From Liolophura sinensis (taxonomy: Eukaryota; Mollusca; Polyplacophora; Chitonida; Chitonidae), in the NCBI RefSeq assembly GCF_032854445.1, contig NC_088295.1:57703249-57767248 (forward strand): a stretch of DNA of 64,000 bases. The letters are read 5' to 3'. Made by a program: the position numbers and the translations under genes. Position 1 is the first letter of the stretch; each line of letters begins with the position of its first letter. Shown piece by piece: positions 35,991 through 47,308 of this stretch. The notes below the pieces were generated by a model. That model saw only the letters and a program-made list of their open reading frames with translations. It had not been told where the DNA came from and did no database searches.

Positions 35991-38787
35991 TTATTGAATG
36001 ATACACTCAGTAGAGATAAGGGGGAGAAAATATCTAGCTGACCCGTCCCGACCACTTCAGTTCAGACCACTTGCTCATGGTCAATGCTCGAATTCATTTT
36101 CCTTTCGTCAAAAGGTCTCTTAGGTACCCGATGAGATGCAGTGGTTTCATATAGGATTCGACCCCGTTTCCTACAGCCATAAGCCTTCCCATCTCCATGT
36201 AAGAGAATTATCCTTAATCATGGGGTAAAACACTGGGTAAATAAATACATCGGTAGAGGGATTTTTCGGACCAATGGAAATTTGCCCATTTACCTTCAGT
36301 CATAAGGGTGGCCATCCTCATATAGCGGCCTACATATACTTGTAAGTGAAATATTGTTAAGCACTTATCAGATTAATTTTATAAAGATATTAAAGACTGG
36401 AGGAAATTTTCCAGACAGAGTAAACTTGTGTAGATCACATGACGTCTCATATTGTTTAGTATCTTTTAGAATGCATCTAGACAGGCAATTTTAATTTCAA
36501 AAAATCTTTAAACCATATCATCTATAAGTTACTGAACTGTCAGAATGAGCAGGACGAATAATTTGGATTCCGTGTGGGTTGTTCATTCTATATATATCCA
36601 AACGTTTACCCATCAAACAACCCATCCGTTTTCGCGATGGGGTGTTGTATACACTGAACCAAGCGCGGATCACGGGTCTTTGAATCAGTGTCACAATGGG
36701 CGACTTCATTATAATGAGAACTGACAATGAGTATACTTTGGGCATTTCCTGACGTAGTCTTGTTTGATATCATCCCATATCCTTTCACTATCGTTCTTTA
36801 GCTTATTAGACTTTGAAAATAGTAATTCTGACAATACCACGAAAATCTCGGTCCATTATTCCCAGCTACTGAGCTTTATATGGAACTGTGTAAACGTCGG
36901 CAAGATCAAAGTTTTCGTACGGCTATTGCTTTCCTCTTGGTCCAGCCGCCATTGTGCGTCTCAATTTCTGAAAGGGTAATAACACCAGAGATTCTTCGGA
37001 TGGATCCTTTGGATAACGCTCCTATAGAATGGGGCGCCATTGTTAACAAAGCAATGCTTCTGTATGCAATAATTATACTTCTATAGGAATTCATTAAACG
37101 TCCAACGTCCTATTGCAACCCTTGGTGGCCAAGACTAGGTAAATCAGCACAATTAATCAAAGCGTACTTTAAGCCGGAGCCCAAAATCATGGTAGTGCAC
37201 TTTTCACACAGTATGAGTAAAAGGACATAAAAAGTCAGGTGTAGAGTGATTTGGGGGAAAAATGCGTTTTTATGAAACTTGGAAGCATCGAAGTTTCATT
37301 CAGATCAAGTTTCTGTAAAATAGGTAGATTTACAAACTTGCGAAGACATTAGTCTCATAAAAAAACCGAATTACTATAAACCGAAAGATGTGGTGAAACT
37401 TCTTTGTGACATGGATAACGTTCACATAATTGAATATAGCTTATGAAACTTTTATATAACCGCAGTTAATAAATCTAAATCCCAATTCTTTGAGGGGTTT
37501 GATTTGGTTATATGAGACGAAAATTCGTCGCGTCCACTGGCACTTTACGGAAAGGTTACGTCAATAATGGAGAACTATATTATTATCGTTATTTCCAGAG
37601 AATTAACATGCATGAAAATTAATCAATTTCAGGTTTACTTTCAATGACCTGTGAATTTTGCCCTATTAATTCTAGGTGTTGATTTCTTCATTTAGTCCTA
37701 CGGTCATAAAAAGACATGGTGTTAGTGATAGCTAATTCACATAAAACACCACTTCCATACGATGTAAGAATATTCCTGTGGTTGAACTTTGATTGATGAA
37801 CATGTGTATCCCACTTAGAACGGACAGTGAGGCATGGCTCAGTGTAATAAAATGTGCCTCTCAAAACCGCATTTTCTAGTACACGAGATGAATGTTTAAT
37901 TCCGCCCTTCGACAGGGGCCAGGAAATCACTAGTTTCCCTCGTTCTCAATTTTCGTGCAGCTTTGGTGTAAACTGCGTTCGTTTGGCCGTTCTAACAAAC
38001 TTACGTTTCGTCGAAGACCATGCACCTTTCTACCACCAATCTGGTCAAGTATACTCTGTGTACCGCGGGTACTCACGTTTCCTCCGGGCACTCTGTGTAC
38101 CCCAGGCACTCTGGTTTCCTACACCCACAACACTATCCGACATTGTATACGTAAAAGCTTTGCGAACAGGAATTTTGCTGCAGTCCTCGATGGTTATCTA
38201 AAGTGTCGCTCTCGCAGAGTTTGCACATTCATCATCGATATGATCGTTTGTGTGTTTGAAGCAGCAGTTTACGTCTGCTTACACTTATTATCCGCTTGAG
38301 AATCATCGTTATTTTTTTATGGGAAGCACGTGTTCGGTTTGCATTATTAACAAAGCCTTTGCTGAAGCATAATGTTCTTGCAAAGAGAACTGCGAAAACA
38401 CCAATCAAAAAAAGCTAAGCTTATGCCTCGAATGGACGATTGATCGATTATTATACACTAGCTTGATTAGCTATACGATATTACCCAGTACTACTGAACT
38501 TTAACTGTGATTAATCTCAGGTTTTACAAAATGTCTTGTGTGCAAGACATCATCAAATAAATAATTACAATATTGCCAGATAGTAAAAGTGGCTTGAAAA
38601 ACCTATGGTGCCTTAGTTCGCGTGACCTTCAAACATTTAGAGATCTCGGCTTTCGGACATGCATCGTTAGCCCTTAGACCCTACCCGTCAAAGGTCCTTT
38701 GTAATTCGAACCTTAGAGACATCACAAAGACAAAGGCAACCTATATTATGTAGAAGTCTGCAGATGATCATTTGTTAGCCCCGATTC
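35991..38787. other. intergenic, no supported gene
   Basis: A diverged SINE-like 3' region (GATTCGACCCCGTTTCCTAC and TAAGTGAAATATTGTTAAGC) spans about 36150-36370. Reading frames at 36764-37094 and 37854-38299 are unrecognised and without clear splice sites. Confidence 0.4.
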
Positions 38788-38848
38788 TGCCCGCTTTTCT
38801 CCCATCATAATGCTGGCCTCCGCGTAAAGCACCAATCAAATAAATATA
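38788..38848 (+). mobile_element. SINE family A, short 3' fragment
   Basis: CCCGCTTTTCTCCCATCATA, ATGCTGGCCTCCGCGTAAAG and CACCAATCAAATAAATA match the tail of family A, with an internal deletion of the TATAAGTGAAATATTC segment. Confidence 0.75.
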
Positions 38849-38944
38849 GACCTAAATATGTTATGCACATACCGTGTTTTACCGTCTTTCCAAAAACGAC
38901 TGTATAGAAAATGTAGATCCACAATGACGTGTGTATCAGTCAGT

Positions 38945-39113
38945 GGTATAGATTTATTTATGTATACATTTGAACGTCTTTTTACGCCGTATTCAAGAAT
39001 ATTGAACTTACACGACGGCGACCAACATTATGGTGGGAGGAAACCGGGCAGCCCAGGGAAAACCCACGACCATCCGCAGGTTGCTGGAAGACCTTCCCAC
39101 GTACGGCCCGGTG
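38945..39113 (-). mobile_element. SINE family A, inverted 3' half (cluster member 1)
   Basis: It reads TTTTTACGCCGTATTCAAGA, ACACGACGGCGACCAACATT, GGTGGGAGGAAACCGGGCAG and CATCCGCAGGTTGCTGGAAG. It faces the plus-strand copy that starts 30 bp downstream. Confidence 0.87.
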
Positions 39114-39142
39114 TGCTTTAGAAGATTTTAATCACACGACGG

Positions 39143-39379
39143 CAGCGCATGCTGGCTTCCTCTCCGGCCGTACGTGGGAAAGTCTACCAGCAACCTACGG
39201 ATGGTCGTGGGTTTCCCCCGGGGCTCTGCACGGTTTCCTCCCATCATAATGCTGGCCGCTGTCGTATAAGTGAAATATTCGAGTACGGCGTAAAACACCA
39301 CTCAAATAAATAAATAAATAAATATGAGTGAAATATTCTTGAGTACGGCGTAACACACCAATGAAATAAACAAACAAAT
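39143..39379 (+). mobile_element. SINE family A with duplicated 3' tail (cluster member 2)
   Basis: The body runs from GCATGCTGGCTTCCTCTCCG to the (AATA)n tail near 39324. A second partial tail, GAGTGAAATATTCTTGAGTA, then runs to about 39379. Two consecutive 3' ends suggest either insertion of one copy into another's tail or tail slippage. Confidence 0.85.
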
Positions 39380-39535
39380 AATCAAACGACGGCGGCCAGC
39401 ATTATGATGGGAGGGTATACACCAGCATCCGCAGGTTGCTGGGAGACCTTTCCACGCGCAAAAAACCGCAGAGGAAGCCGACGTGATCTAGACTTCAACT
39501 CACATCGACGCCATTGATAAGAGGCTTCTGATTCA
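39380..39535 (-). mobile_element. SINE family A, inverted body (cluster member 3)
   Basis: It contains ACGACGGCGGCCAGCATTAT, CATCCGCAGGTTGCTGGGAG and an inverted B-box-like GACTTCAACTCACATCG, then GATAAGAGGCTTCTGATTCA. It is abutted directly to the previous copy. Confidence 0.82.
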
Positions 39536-40795
39536 TTCCGTAAACAGTTCTTTTCAGAGAATGCTGCGCATTATTTCTTACCAAAAAACAAGCTTTCACC
39601 TGAAGGACAGTCCCACTGAGCAAGCAATGCATCAGTATGAAACAAACATATTTAACGTATTTAAAGAAAGCTAAAATATGAAGTAAGGTTCAACATACAG
39701 ACAACTGAGAACTATGCGTAAAAATACTTTCATATATTTTTTTAGATTTTTTTAAGAGTGTTGAAAGGCATTCAGGTATCTGTATACTATGGTAGGCTTT
39801 ATGAGCCATACTGACGGTATCTAGGAGCTCTGACGTCACATCACCTGTTTTTCCAGATGTTCGCCCGAAGGAAGGAATTTTGGGGGACATTATTTCAGTT
39901 ATGTTTTACTCATAGGTAAAAACAGTTATTCCAACATTCAGTGTCGTGATTAGAGTGGGGTAAACCTCCTGTGACGTCAGAGTTCCTATCCTCTGATGGT
40001 ATGGTTTATAAAACCCAGCTTAGAATTCAAATGTTTTAACGCCATTAACTCTTTTCACAAAAATCTAAAAATAGATAAATCAAAGTATATTTGTACATAG
40101 TTTTAAGAAGCCTATTTAGGGATGGCTGCGTCGATTTTTACGTTTTTTAGTGTAAGAACCGGGAACAAGCCCCTGACAGAGAAAGCAGACACGCATGGGA
40201 CATCCTACATTTTGTCCCACCTGTGTTCACTGTATTGCATCGTCAAATCTGTAATTGCACATGTGATATAGCAAAATTTCGGTTAAGGGGAGATCACTTT
40301 ATATCATCGTTCCATACCGTACTAGTTGCCCGAATTAACGACCCCTTGGTGCATTGCGTCCAAAAATTCAATTCATCAGTTTTGAGGCATAAAGAAGAAT
40401 TTGTAATGATTGAACATAACACCAGAGTTATTGTCAAACAATTTACACTCGCACTGGCAACAGTACCTTCAATCATCTGTCAGCACTACAATGGACTTTA
40501 CGACCCATAGTCAACATCTAAAGGATCGAATTTCACAGGATTACCGCATGATTGCTACTACAAATCGTATGGTCAACGATGCAGTCCACGCAGGCTACAT
40601 GTAAATGAAAGATTTTCACTTTTTTCACTTATTATTATTATTATTTTTTTTTTTTGCCAAAATCACAAGTACTGGTATTTATGGTATTTAAAACTGCAGC
40701 AATTAATAACAAAGTAACAGTAATAACACACATATGGCATATACTACACTGTGCATGAACAAGATAGCAAAGAATATACTAATACATATATGGAT

Positions 40796-40830
<35 letters not shown>

Positions 40831-41086
40831 CTTGATTAGTGTTTTACGCCGTACTCAAGAATATTTCACTTATATGACGGCGGCCAGCATTTTGGTGGGA
40901 GGAAACCAGGCCGAGCCTGAGGGAAACCCACGAACATCCGCATGTTGCTGGAAGACCTTCCCACGTACGGCCGGAGAGTAAGCCAGCATGGGCTGGACTT
41001 GTACTCATGGCGACCACATTGATGAGAGGCTCCTGGGTAATTACGCTGCTCTAGCGCGCTAACCACCTGAGCCACGGAAGCCCCTT
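40796..41086 (-). mobile_element. SINE family A, full length with target-site duplication
   Basis: The inverted copy runs from an (ATTT)n tail through GTTTTACGCCGTACTCAAGA to the head complement CTGAGCCACGGAAGCCCC. Direct repeats ACATATATGGAT (40784-40795) and ACATGTATGGAT (41087-41098) differ at one base. Confidence 0.92.
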
Positions 41087-41098
41087 ACATGTATGGAT

Positions 41099-42076
41099 AT
41101 GCACATCACATATATTTACAAGCAGAATACAGGCCCACATGCAGGCTAAAAGCCAGAAGTCACTATCGCACAAGCAAATGCCATATAATCAAGTAAGCTA
41201 TATTTAAAGTTTACACCTGTCTTATCTTAATACTAACAGCAGCATGCATAGATTTAAAAGCCTGAATTGAAATCAAAACTTAATCAAACTTGCCGCTCTA
41301 ATACGGTTAACACTGCATAAACAATACATATGCACATTCATAAACAGAATTTTAAGGGCAAGACTGGTGTTTGAAAGCCCAGTGGGTAAGAATGTACCAT
41401 ACCCTTATCGTTTTATTTCATTACACCCTTTCTAACTTGGAAAAGTTCAGTTAAGGCTGAAATATACATAACTGTGGACGTCTTAACCCTTTTCGAACAA
41501 TCACTTGTCAATGAAAATCTTGCAAATTTTTCCGAATGAAAGTTGCCATGGCATGGACCAGAAAAATCATACTTATTATTCCTTTACTTCTTTCTCTTTC
41601 ATCAACATCTGACAGTTCAGTGTAACATTTTCAAACAAACGTTATCTGCTGAAAAGCGAAATTCTAAATATTTATAACATCTGATGGGTTACCTCCCTTT
41701 TCACATGTGGCACCACAAAGATCAGGCTAATAGTGCAAGCTATATATAACTAGTAGACTCAACACATTCAAAATGGTAAAAAACATTTCATGGTGCTTAG
41801 CACAGACATGTGAATGTAAAAATTTTACACCATCACATGAGGCCAAATCAGCAGTAAAAATAGCCTGCAGTTGACAGCATGATGTACATGCATAATACAA
41901 AAATTATCACAATAGAAGAGACTTGGTTGGAAAAGCTATCATCAAACAAAACCAGTAATTATCGATATGTGATATTATTGCCAGTGCCTTCACTGTTGTT
42001 CTAAAATTAAGAAGACATACAAAGTAAGATTGGTCGGTAAGAATCAAAATATATGGTGGATGATCAAGGAATCTAC
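41099..42076. other. intergenic, nothing recognised
   Basis: AT-rich sequence without a protein-like frame longer than about 40 codons and without a recognised repeat. Confidence 0.4.
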
Positions 42077-42291
42077 CCTAAATGACCTAAAATTTCGCCC
42101 ACAAAACTGCATTTTTAGAAACAAATAAATCTCACAAAATATTATTTTTGGTGCTGAAAAGTAAAATTTTCCATTACAATATTATCCCATGTTCCAAGTA
42201 AACCTCAAAACACCTTCCTAAAATCAACAGAACTCTCAGAATCAGGAAAAATGGGAAACTTAGTTATGGACGAAATTTATTGTCATTTAGG
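42077..42291. mobile_element. MITE-like inverted-repeat element, family M2
   Basis: The left end CCTAAATGACCTAAAATTTC and the reverse complement of the right end, CCTAAATGACAATAAATTTC, match at 17 of 20 positions. The 215-bp body is non-coding. A diverged copy sits at about 43033-43255, sharing TTTCGCCCACAAAA, CCTCAAAAxAxCTTCCTAA and AATCAGGAA. Confidence 0.65.
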
Positions 42292-43032
42292 ATAATCAAA
42301 CCAGCTTAATCTGTTTTGCTGCAAAAGGCTGTTGCAATCACAGTTAATAATTAACTTGTAATCCTAAAGAAGCTGGTACATGGAGAGCGATTGCTTTGTT
42401 ACATTTATACCTGCACTTGTTCTCACACTTCTCAGACAGCCATGCAGAAATACGATGTCACCAGCAGACCAACACAAACAACACTCATCTAGGCCGTGTT
42501 TTCTGTGCGAGTATAAGACACAGACAACATACATATTTACTAAGATAATTAAACAAAAAAAATTTTTGGTTTGTTGGAAAAGAAAGCATATAAAATAGTA
42601 TATTAAAATACAAAGCAAAAAAACAAACATAAAAATAGTATTGCATCATCGTTACAGCATTTCCCTATCAATCATTTTTTGGAAAATAAAAGATCCAATT
42701 AAAAGGATATGTAGTAGAGCTTTATATTGAAAAAGTGTAACACTAAATGTATAAATCCCCCCTCTCCCGCGTGGATAATACTCTACATTTTTCATCATAT
42801 TTTGCTTCAAAAGTTGCATCTGCAAAGGTGTTAATTATTGCATCACGATTTAAGTACTGATTTTAAGGTACAAAATTTCATCCAAATCTGCGCATAACTT
42901 TCTCTGTAAGCAGTCAGACAGACAGATACCAGAAAGAAACACAATCTCCTTTGCAGAGGTAAATGTGAAGGTGAAGCTTGCTGATAGTTTTAATGATGAA
43001 AACATTTAAGTCTAGTGGCATGGAAAATGGAC

Positions 43033-43255
43033 TTAAGACATAAATGACCTGAAATTTCGCCCACAAAAGTGAATTCTTAGGGGCAAGTAAATTTCACAAA
43101 AATATCATTTCTGGAACTCAAAAAATTATTTTTCCACAAGGTCCTCATCTGACTTGTTACTTCCAAACGAACCTCAAAATATCTTCCTAAGGTCAATAGA
43201 ACTCTTTAAATCAGGAATAATGAGCAGCTCAATCATGGATAAAAATTTCTGGCAC
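43033..43255. mobile_element. second, degraded copy of the M2 element
   Basis: The order of conserved words (ATAAATGACCTGAAATTTCG, AAACGAACCTCAAAATATCT, AATAGAACTCTTTAAATCAG) follows the copy at 42077. The right inverted repeat is reduced to GATAAAAATTTCTGG. Confidence 0.6.
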
Positions 43256-43763
43256 ATGTATATAATTTTCGTGTCATGATGTTTACAAGGCAATGTGTAC
43301 TTTTATACTATATACAATTTATTCTACATGTATTTGGACTATCAGGACACATCATACACATGTTTTGCAACATCAAACTTTTGCACCAGGCACATTTCTT
43401 CATTTAGTTTGTCCAAGTATGAACAATGAAATAACTGTCAGTGGCTGTCATGCTGAAATTGAACATGTGGATAGTCGTTTGCTGCTAAGGGAGATAATCA
43501 TGCCTTTAATTCATCACATCAGCACAAAAATCAACATGGTAACATAGATCCATAGGCCTACACACCTTACAGCCTTTTTTTTTATCACACATAGTGAAGA
43601 TCCGATTATCTTACAAAAATAATGTGATTTTGATGTTTGATGTTGAGTTTTATGCTGCAGCATGACACCTAGACAGGATGCTCTTTAATGCTTGGACTGT
43701 AGTGTAGTTCTCTGGGCATGCTTATATAAATGTATACAATCATGTACAAATGTCCTATAAAGT

Positions 43764-43916
43764 ATGTATTTATTTATTTATTTGATTGGTGTTTGGCGCC
43801 ATAATCAAGAATATTTCACTTATACAACTGCGGCCAGCATTATGGTAGGAGGAAACAGGGCCCAGCCTAGGGGAAACCCATGACCATCCGCAGGTTGCTG
43901 GCAGACCTTCTCATAT
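43764..43916 (-). mobile_element. SINE family A, inverted 3' half
   Basis: (TATT)n is followed by TTGATTGGTGTTTGGCGCCA, AAGAATATTTCACTTATACA, GCGGCCAGCATTATGGTAGG and CATCCGCAGGTTGCTGGCAG. It is 5'-truncated relative to full copies. Confidence 0.87.
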
Positions 43917-44911
43917 AATGCATATAATGTAGTCCCGTGTTTTAAATACATGCATATACAATGTATGCACATACTCACTCATATATGCACTGATTCACAT
44001 AGATTGCAACATGCATTCAGACATGCAATATTGAAATTTTATATGTACACATGTACATGTCAAGCTGACATCTACATGTAAGCTGATTCTTTGTGAACAC
44101 TATGGTTTAAATTTAAAAATATTAACAGTATCCATATATTCAACTGCTCTGTGTTAAAAGCTATCCAGAATGGAACATCTAGACATCAAGAATTCAAAAC
44201 GACTGACTTTTGCACGACTTATACATGTCATGTGTACATATTTATGAGCTATAAATGTTTCTCACATGAAACCTTGCAAGTCTTAATTATTCCACAGCTT
44301 TAACCACAAATCTGTCTCAGTGTCTCATGCACCCCGATTTGAATGTTTGTCTCAACCAATGTTTCATGAAATATTATTAAAAAAATTGCCATTTGCACTG
44401 CATGAAAAGCATACATTTCTACTTTTTGGTTTTGCGTATGCATTTTCAGTATTTTAATAATAATACATGTGGTCATTTCTCCATCTGTGACCTGAATTAT
44501 ATTATCAAGTTTAAAATGAAGTTAGTGTTTAATCTGATACTTGTACACGTAGTTGCATCTTAATTTAAGATTTATAAAATACAATATATATATTTTAATA
44601 TATTCAAAATAACGATAAACATACACTCAAACAAGAATGCTGCTTGACATGAAATTCTCTCAAAAACCTTCTTCACGCAAAATAACAAAGTTATAGTCTT
44701 AGCAACATCACTTACAGTGATAATGGAAAAAAGCTTGTAACAAAAAGTACACTGCTCCTTTGCATAAAACATGTCATTAACAACAGCCATGATTTAAAAG
44801 TTAGCCAAAACTCATACAAAAAATCTTAACAAATATTTGAACTTAACAATAAATTTTTAATCACAGGCAATCCACCACTTATTTATAACTTACGACACAA
44901 AAATTACCCCA

Positions 44912-45877
44912 TCAGTCTTGAAAATCAAACTTCCTTTTGACACGGGGCACAAGTATGGCAACAACTGCATCGTCCGAACCGGGGGCAAGACGCTTGCGAT
45001 GAGTGCCGATCCAGTGATGATTCGCGAAGGAATTAACACCTATAGAAAAAGTGTAGTCTATCTTCTTCAGCGCCCGACAGGCTCCTTTCTGGATCGGTTC
45101 TAGTTCTCGTTTCTCTGTACACATGTGTTTCATTCGGAGTTCTTTGATTGGTTCAGGAAGAGGAAAGAATACCTCATGATCTACAACGTACACTTTGCTG
45201 TTCACATCGTTTGGGTCTCTCGTCACTTTACTGTACGCATCTATTTCCTGTGTGATCATGTGAGGACCAGTCCTCCACACTATAGCATTGGTCGGAGTTT
45301 CACGATTCTTTGGTAAATTCTCCAGTACGTGAAGAAAAAATGGATGTTTTTTAATACATGCCATTACTGCATTGCTCACAATACGAGGTAGCTTATCAAA
45401 AAGCCTTGCATGAACCCAAGGCTCCTCTCCCAGAATGCATGGGTACTCATCGATGAGTTCGTCTAGTGGCTTTAGACTTTCCACATCCAAGTCAGCATAC
45501 ACTCCGCCGTATTCGTACAGGATCATATATCGAGCCACATCCACTCGTTCGATGTCAGTTGGATATGAAGTGAATAATCCCATGTATTTTGGGAACTTTT
45601 TCTGCACCAATTCCCACAAGTTCTCATCTGTCCAGAACCAGTATTCCCAGTCTGGATGATTCTGTTCCCAAGATTTCACCATGTTATGCAGTGAAGCTGG
45701 CAACTTTTCAACTTTCCAAGTCTGATGAATAATCCTGGGTATATGTTTGCGAATCCGTAACTTACTCCTCTGATGTTCTTTGTACACATACCACAAGCAA
45801 AACAAAACAAACACAGCCAAAAGCACCTTCCCTACTCCCCTCCTAGCCCCCAGGCGATTTTTCAAGCGCCTCAACAT
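44912..45877 (-). CDS. glycosyltransferase family 32 protein (DXD type, OCH1/IPC-mannosyltransferase-like)
   Basis: A single uninterrupted 321-codon frame. The start ATG at 45877-45875 has A at -3. Residues 1-17 are basic, about 18-32 form a membrane anchor (VGKVLLAVFVLFCLWYVY), and the remainder would be lumenal: a type II Golgi/ER protein. The catalytic domain opens with HIPRIIHQTWK (about 45-55), a family 32 signature, followed by WEYWFWTDEN. IERVDVARYMILYEYGGVYA leads to the DXD sugar-nucleotide/metal site D129-L-D131. ANHHWIGTHRK (286-296) is a conserved C-terminal element. The family transfers a hexose, often mannose, to lipid or glycan acceptors; donor and acceptor cannot be read from sequence. 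A possible noncoding 5' exon exists: an acceptor lies just upstream (exon from 45900) and a GTAAAT donor at 46554. It is divergent to the DRC12-type gene 0.9 kb away. Confidence 0.93.
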   Translation of the reverse strand: MLRRLKNRLGARRGVGKVLLAVFVLFCLWYVYKEHQRSKLRIRKHIPRIIHQTWKVEKLPASLHNMVKSWEQNHPDWEYWFWTDENLWELVQKKFPKYMGLFTSYPTDIERVDVARYMILYEYGGVYADLDVESLKPLDELIDEYPCILGEEPWVHARLFDKLPRIVSNAVMACIKKHPFFLHVLENLPKNRETPTNAIVWRTGPHMITQEIDAYSKVTRDPNDVNSKVYVVDHEVFFPLPEPIKELRMKHMCTEKRELEPIQKGACRALKKIDYTFSIGVNSFANHHWIGTHRKRLAPGSDDAVVAILVPRVKRKFDFQD

Positions 45878-46809
45878 CGTGACTGTTGCTATAACAACTC
45901 CTGGGCAACGTATCAGGTATTAAAATTTGGACTATTTCATACATGTATATTAAAATCTAATCCATTGTCAAGCATGATACACATTAAAATTCCACATGAC
46001 GTGAACATATAAAAAAACATGTAAACTGTAATTTTAAAATACTGACAGATTCTAAAGTTTAAAATACTGGGGCTAAAACTGAATTTCAGGGACAAATATC
46101 CTGAAAAAAACACAACAACAATTCACAAACTAATTTCTAGGAACAGTGTTCTCTCACATCCCCAATATTATCTTCACTTTTTGGGTCATACATGCAGCTG
46201 TCTCAGTCAGCAACAATCCTCAGCCCCATCCTCTCTATGAGCCGTCCATCTTCTCCAGCTTCAAAGACAAAAAAACATACAAAGAAGCAATCTTATACAC
46301 TTATTTACGAGTTCAATTTTAATCAAACGTTGAGGACTATTTTCAACCTTTTCTGATATTTACTTGTCGAAAATGCTTCAAAACAGTACATCGTGTTAAG
46401 TGTGCGACAGTGTTGTTGTTGTACTTTAACAGCTTCTTGTTGGTGTTTGAATCAAAAATCCATTATACCGATAACAAATAAGGTTATGCGTTCTAAACCA
46501 CAATTTTGAAACTTCGAGTATAAGCCCTTATTGTAAAACCTTGGCGATATTTACCAAAAAGAGGCTCTCTTTCCTCATCTTCATCATTCCTGTGTGGTTA
46601 AACACTCGCCCATCTTCGACGTAACACTTTTTACATGCCCTAAATGTACGAGTTTGTGTAGCTCTATATTTAACCAATGAAATACGCTCAGTGTCTACGT
46701 CCCGTATCAGTTAGCGTTACTAGCAACGAAGACTCACGGAAAAACGAAAGCGAATTTGTGGCAGGATTCTTGTTGATTCTGCCCATTTTTAGTAGCTTGT
46801 GCAAGGAAG
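45878..46809. promoter_or_regulatory. shared upstream region of two divergent genes
   Basis: The 932 bp between the two start codons must hold both promoters. On the minus strand a GTAAAT donor at 46554-46553 and a CCCAG acceptor ending at 45901 could splice a 5' untranslated exon (about 46650-46555) to the glycosyltransferase exon. A TATTTAACC-type sequence sits near 46665. No core promoter element can be fixed from sequence alone. Confidence 0.4.
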
Positions 46810-47217
46810 ATGCCTCCAAAGAAGGCCAAAGGAAAGAAAGGGAAGAAGAAAAAGAAGAAGAATGGTACGACGATCCAAAGAGATCGGTTATAATTTTGCT
46901 AGTGTAGTGTTACTGTTGAGTTTTAGGCTGTTTATGTTGAGTTGACTAAGTACTACATGTGTAGTACAACGGCCTGAAGAGAGACTCAAGCATAAATCTT
47001 AGTTTGTAGTGTAGATTGTACAATAATATCACACTGTAAATTAATTTGTATTACAGAATGTCTTAATTGATGACATTATTTTGTTCACAAGTAACATGTG
47101 CACAGGTGCTTAAACGGTGTTATCAGAAAAGTCCATCATGATTACATGTACATAGATATACAAATTATGGGGGCCTCTTGTTAAGCCATGGAGCTATCTG
47201 CAACTCATCATACTTTC

Positions 47218-47308
<91 letters not shown>

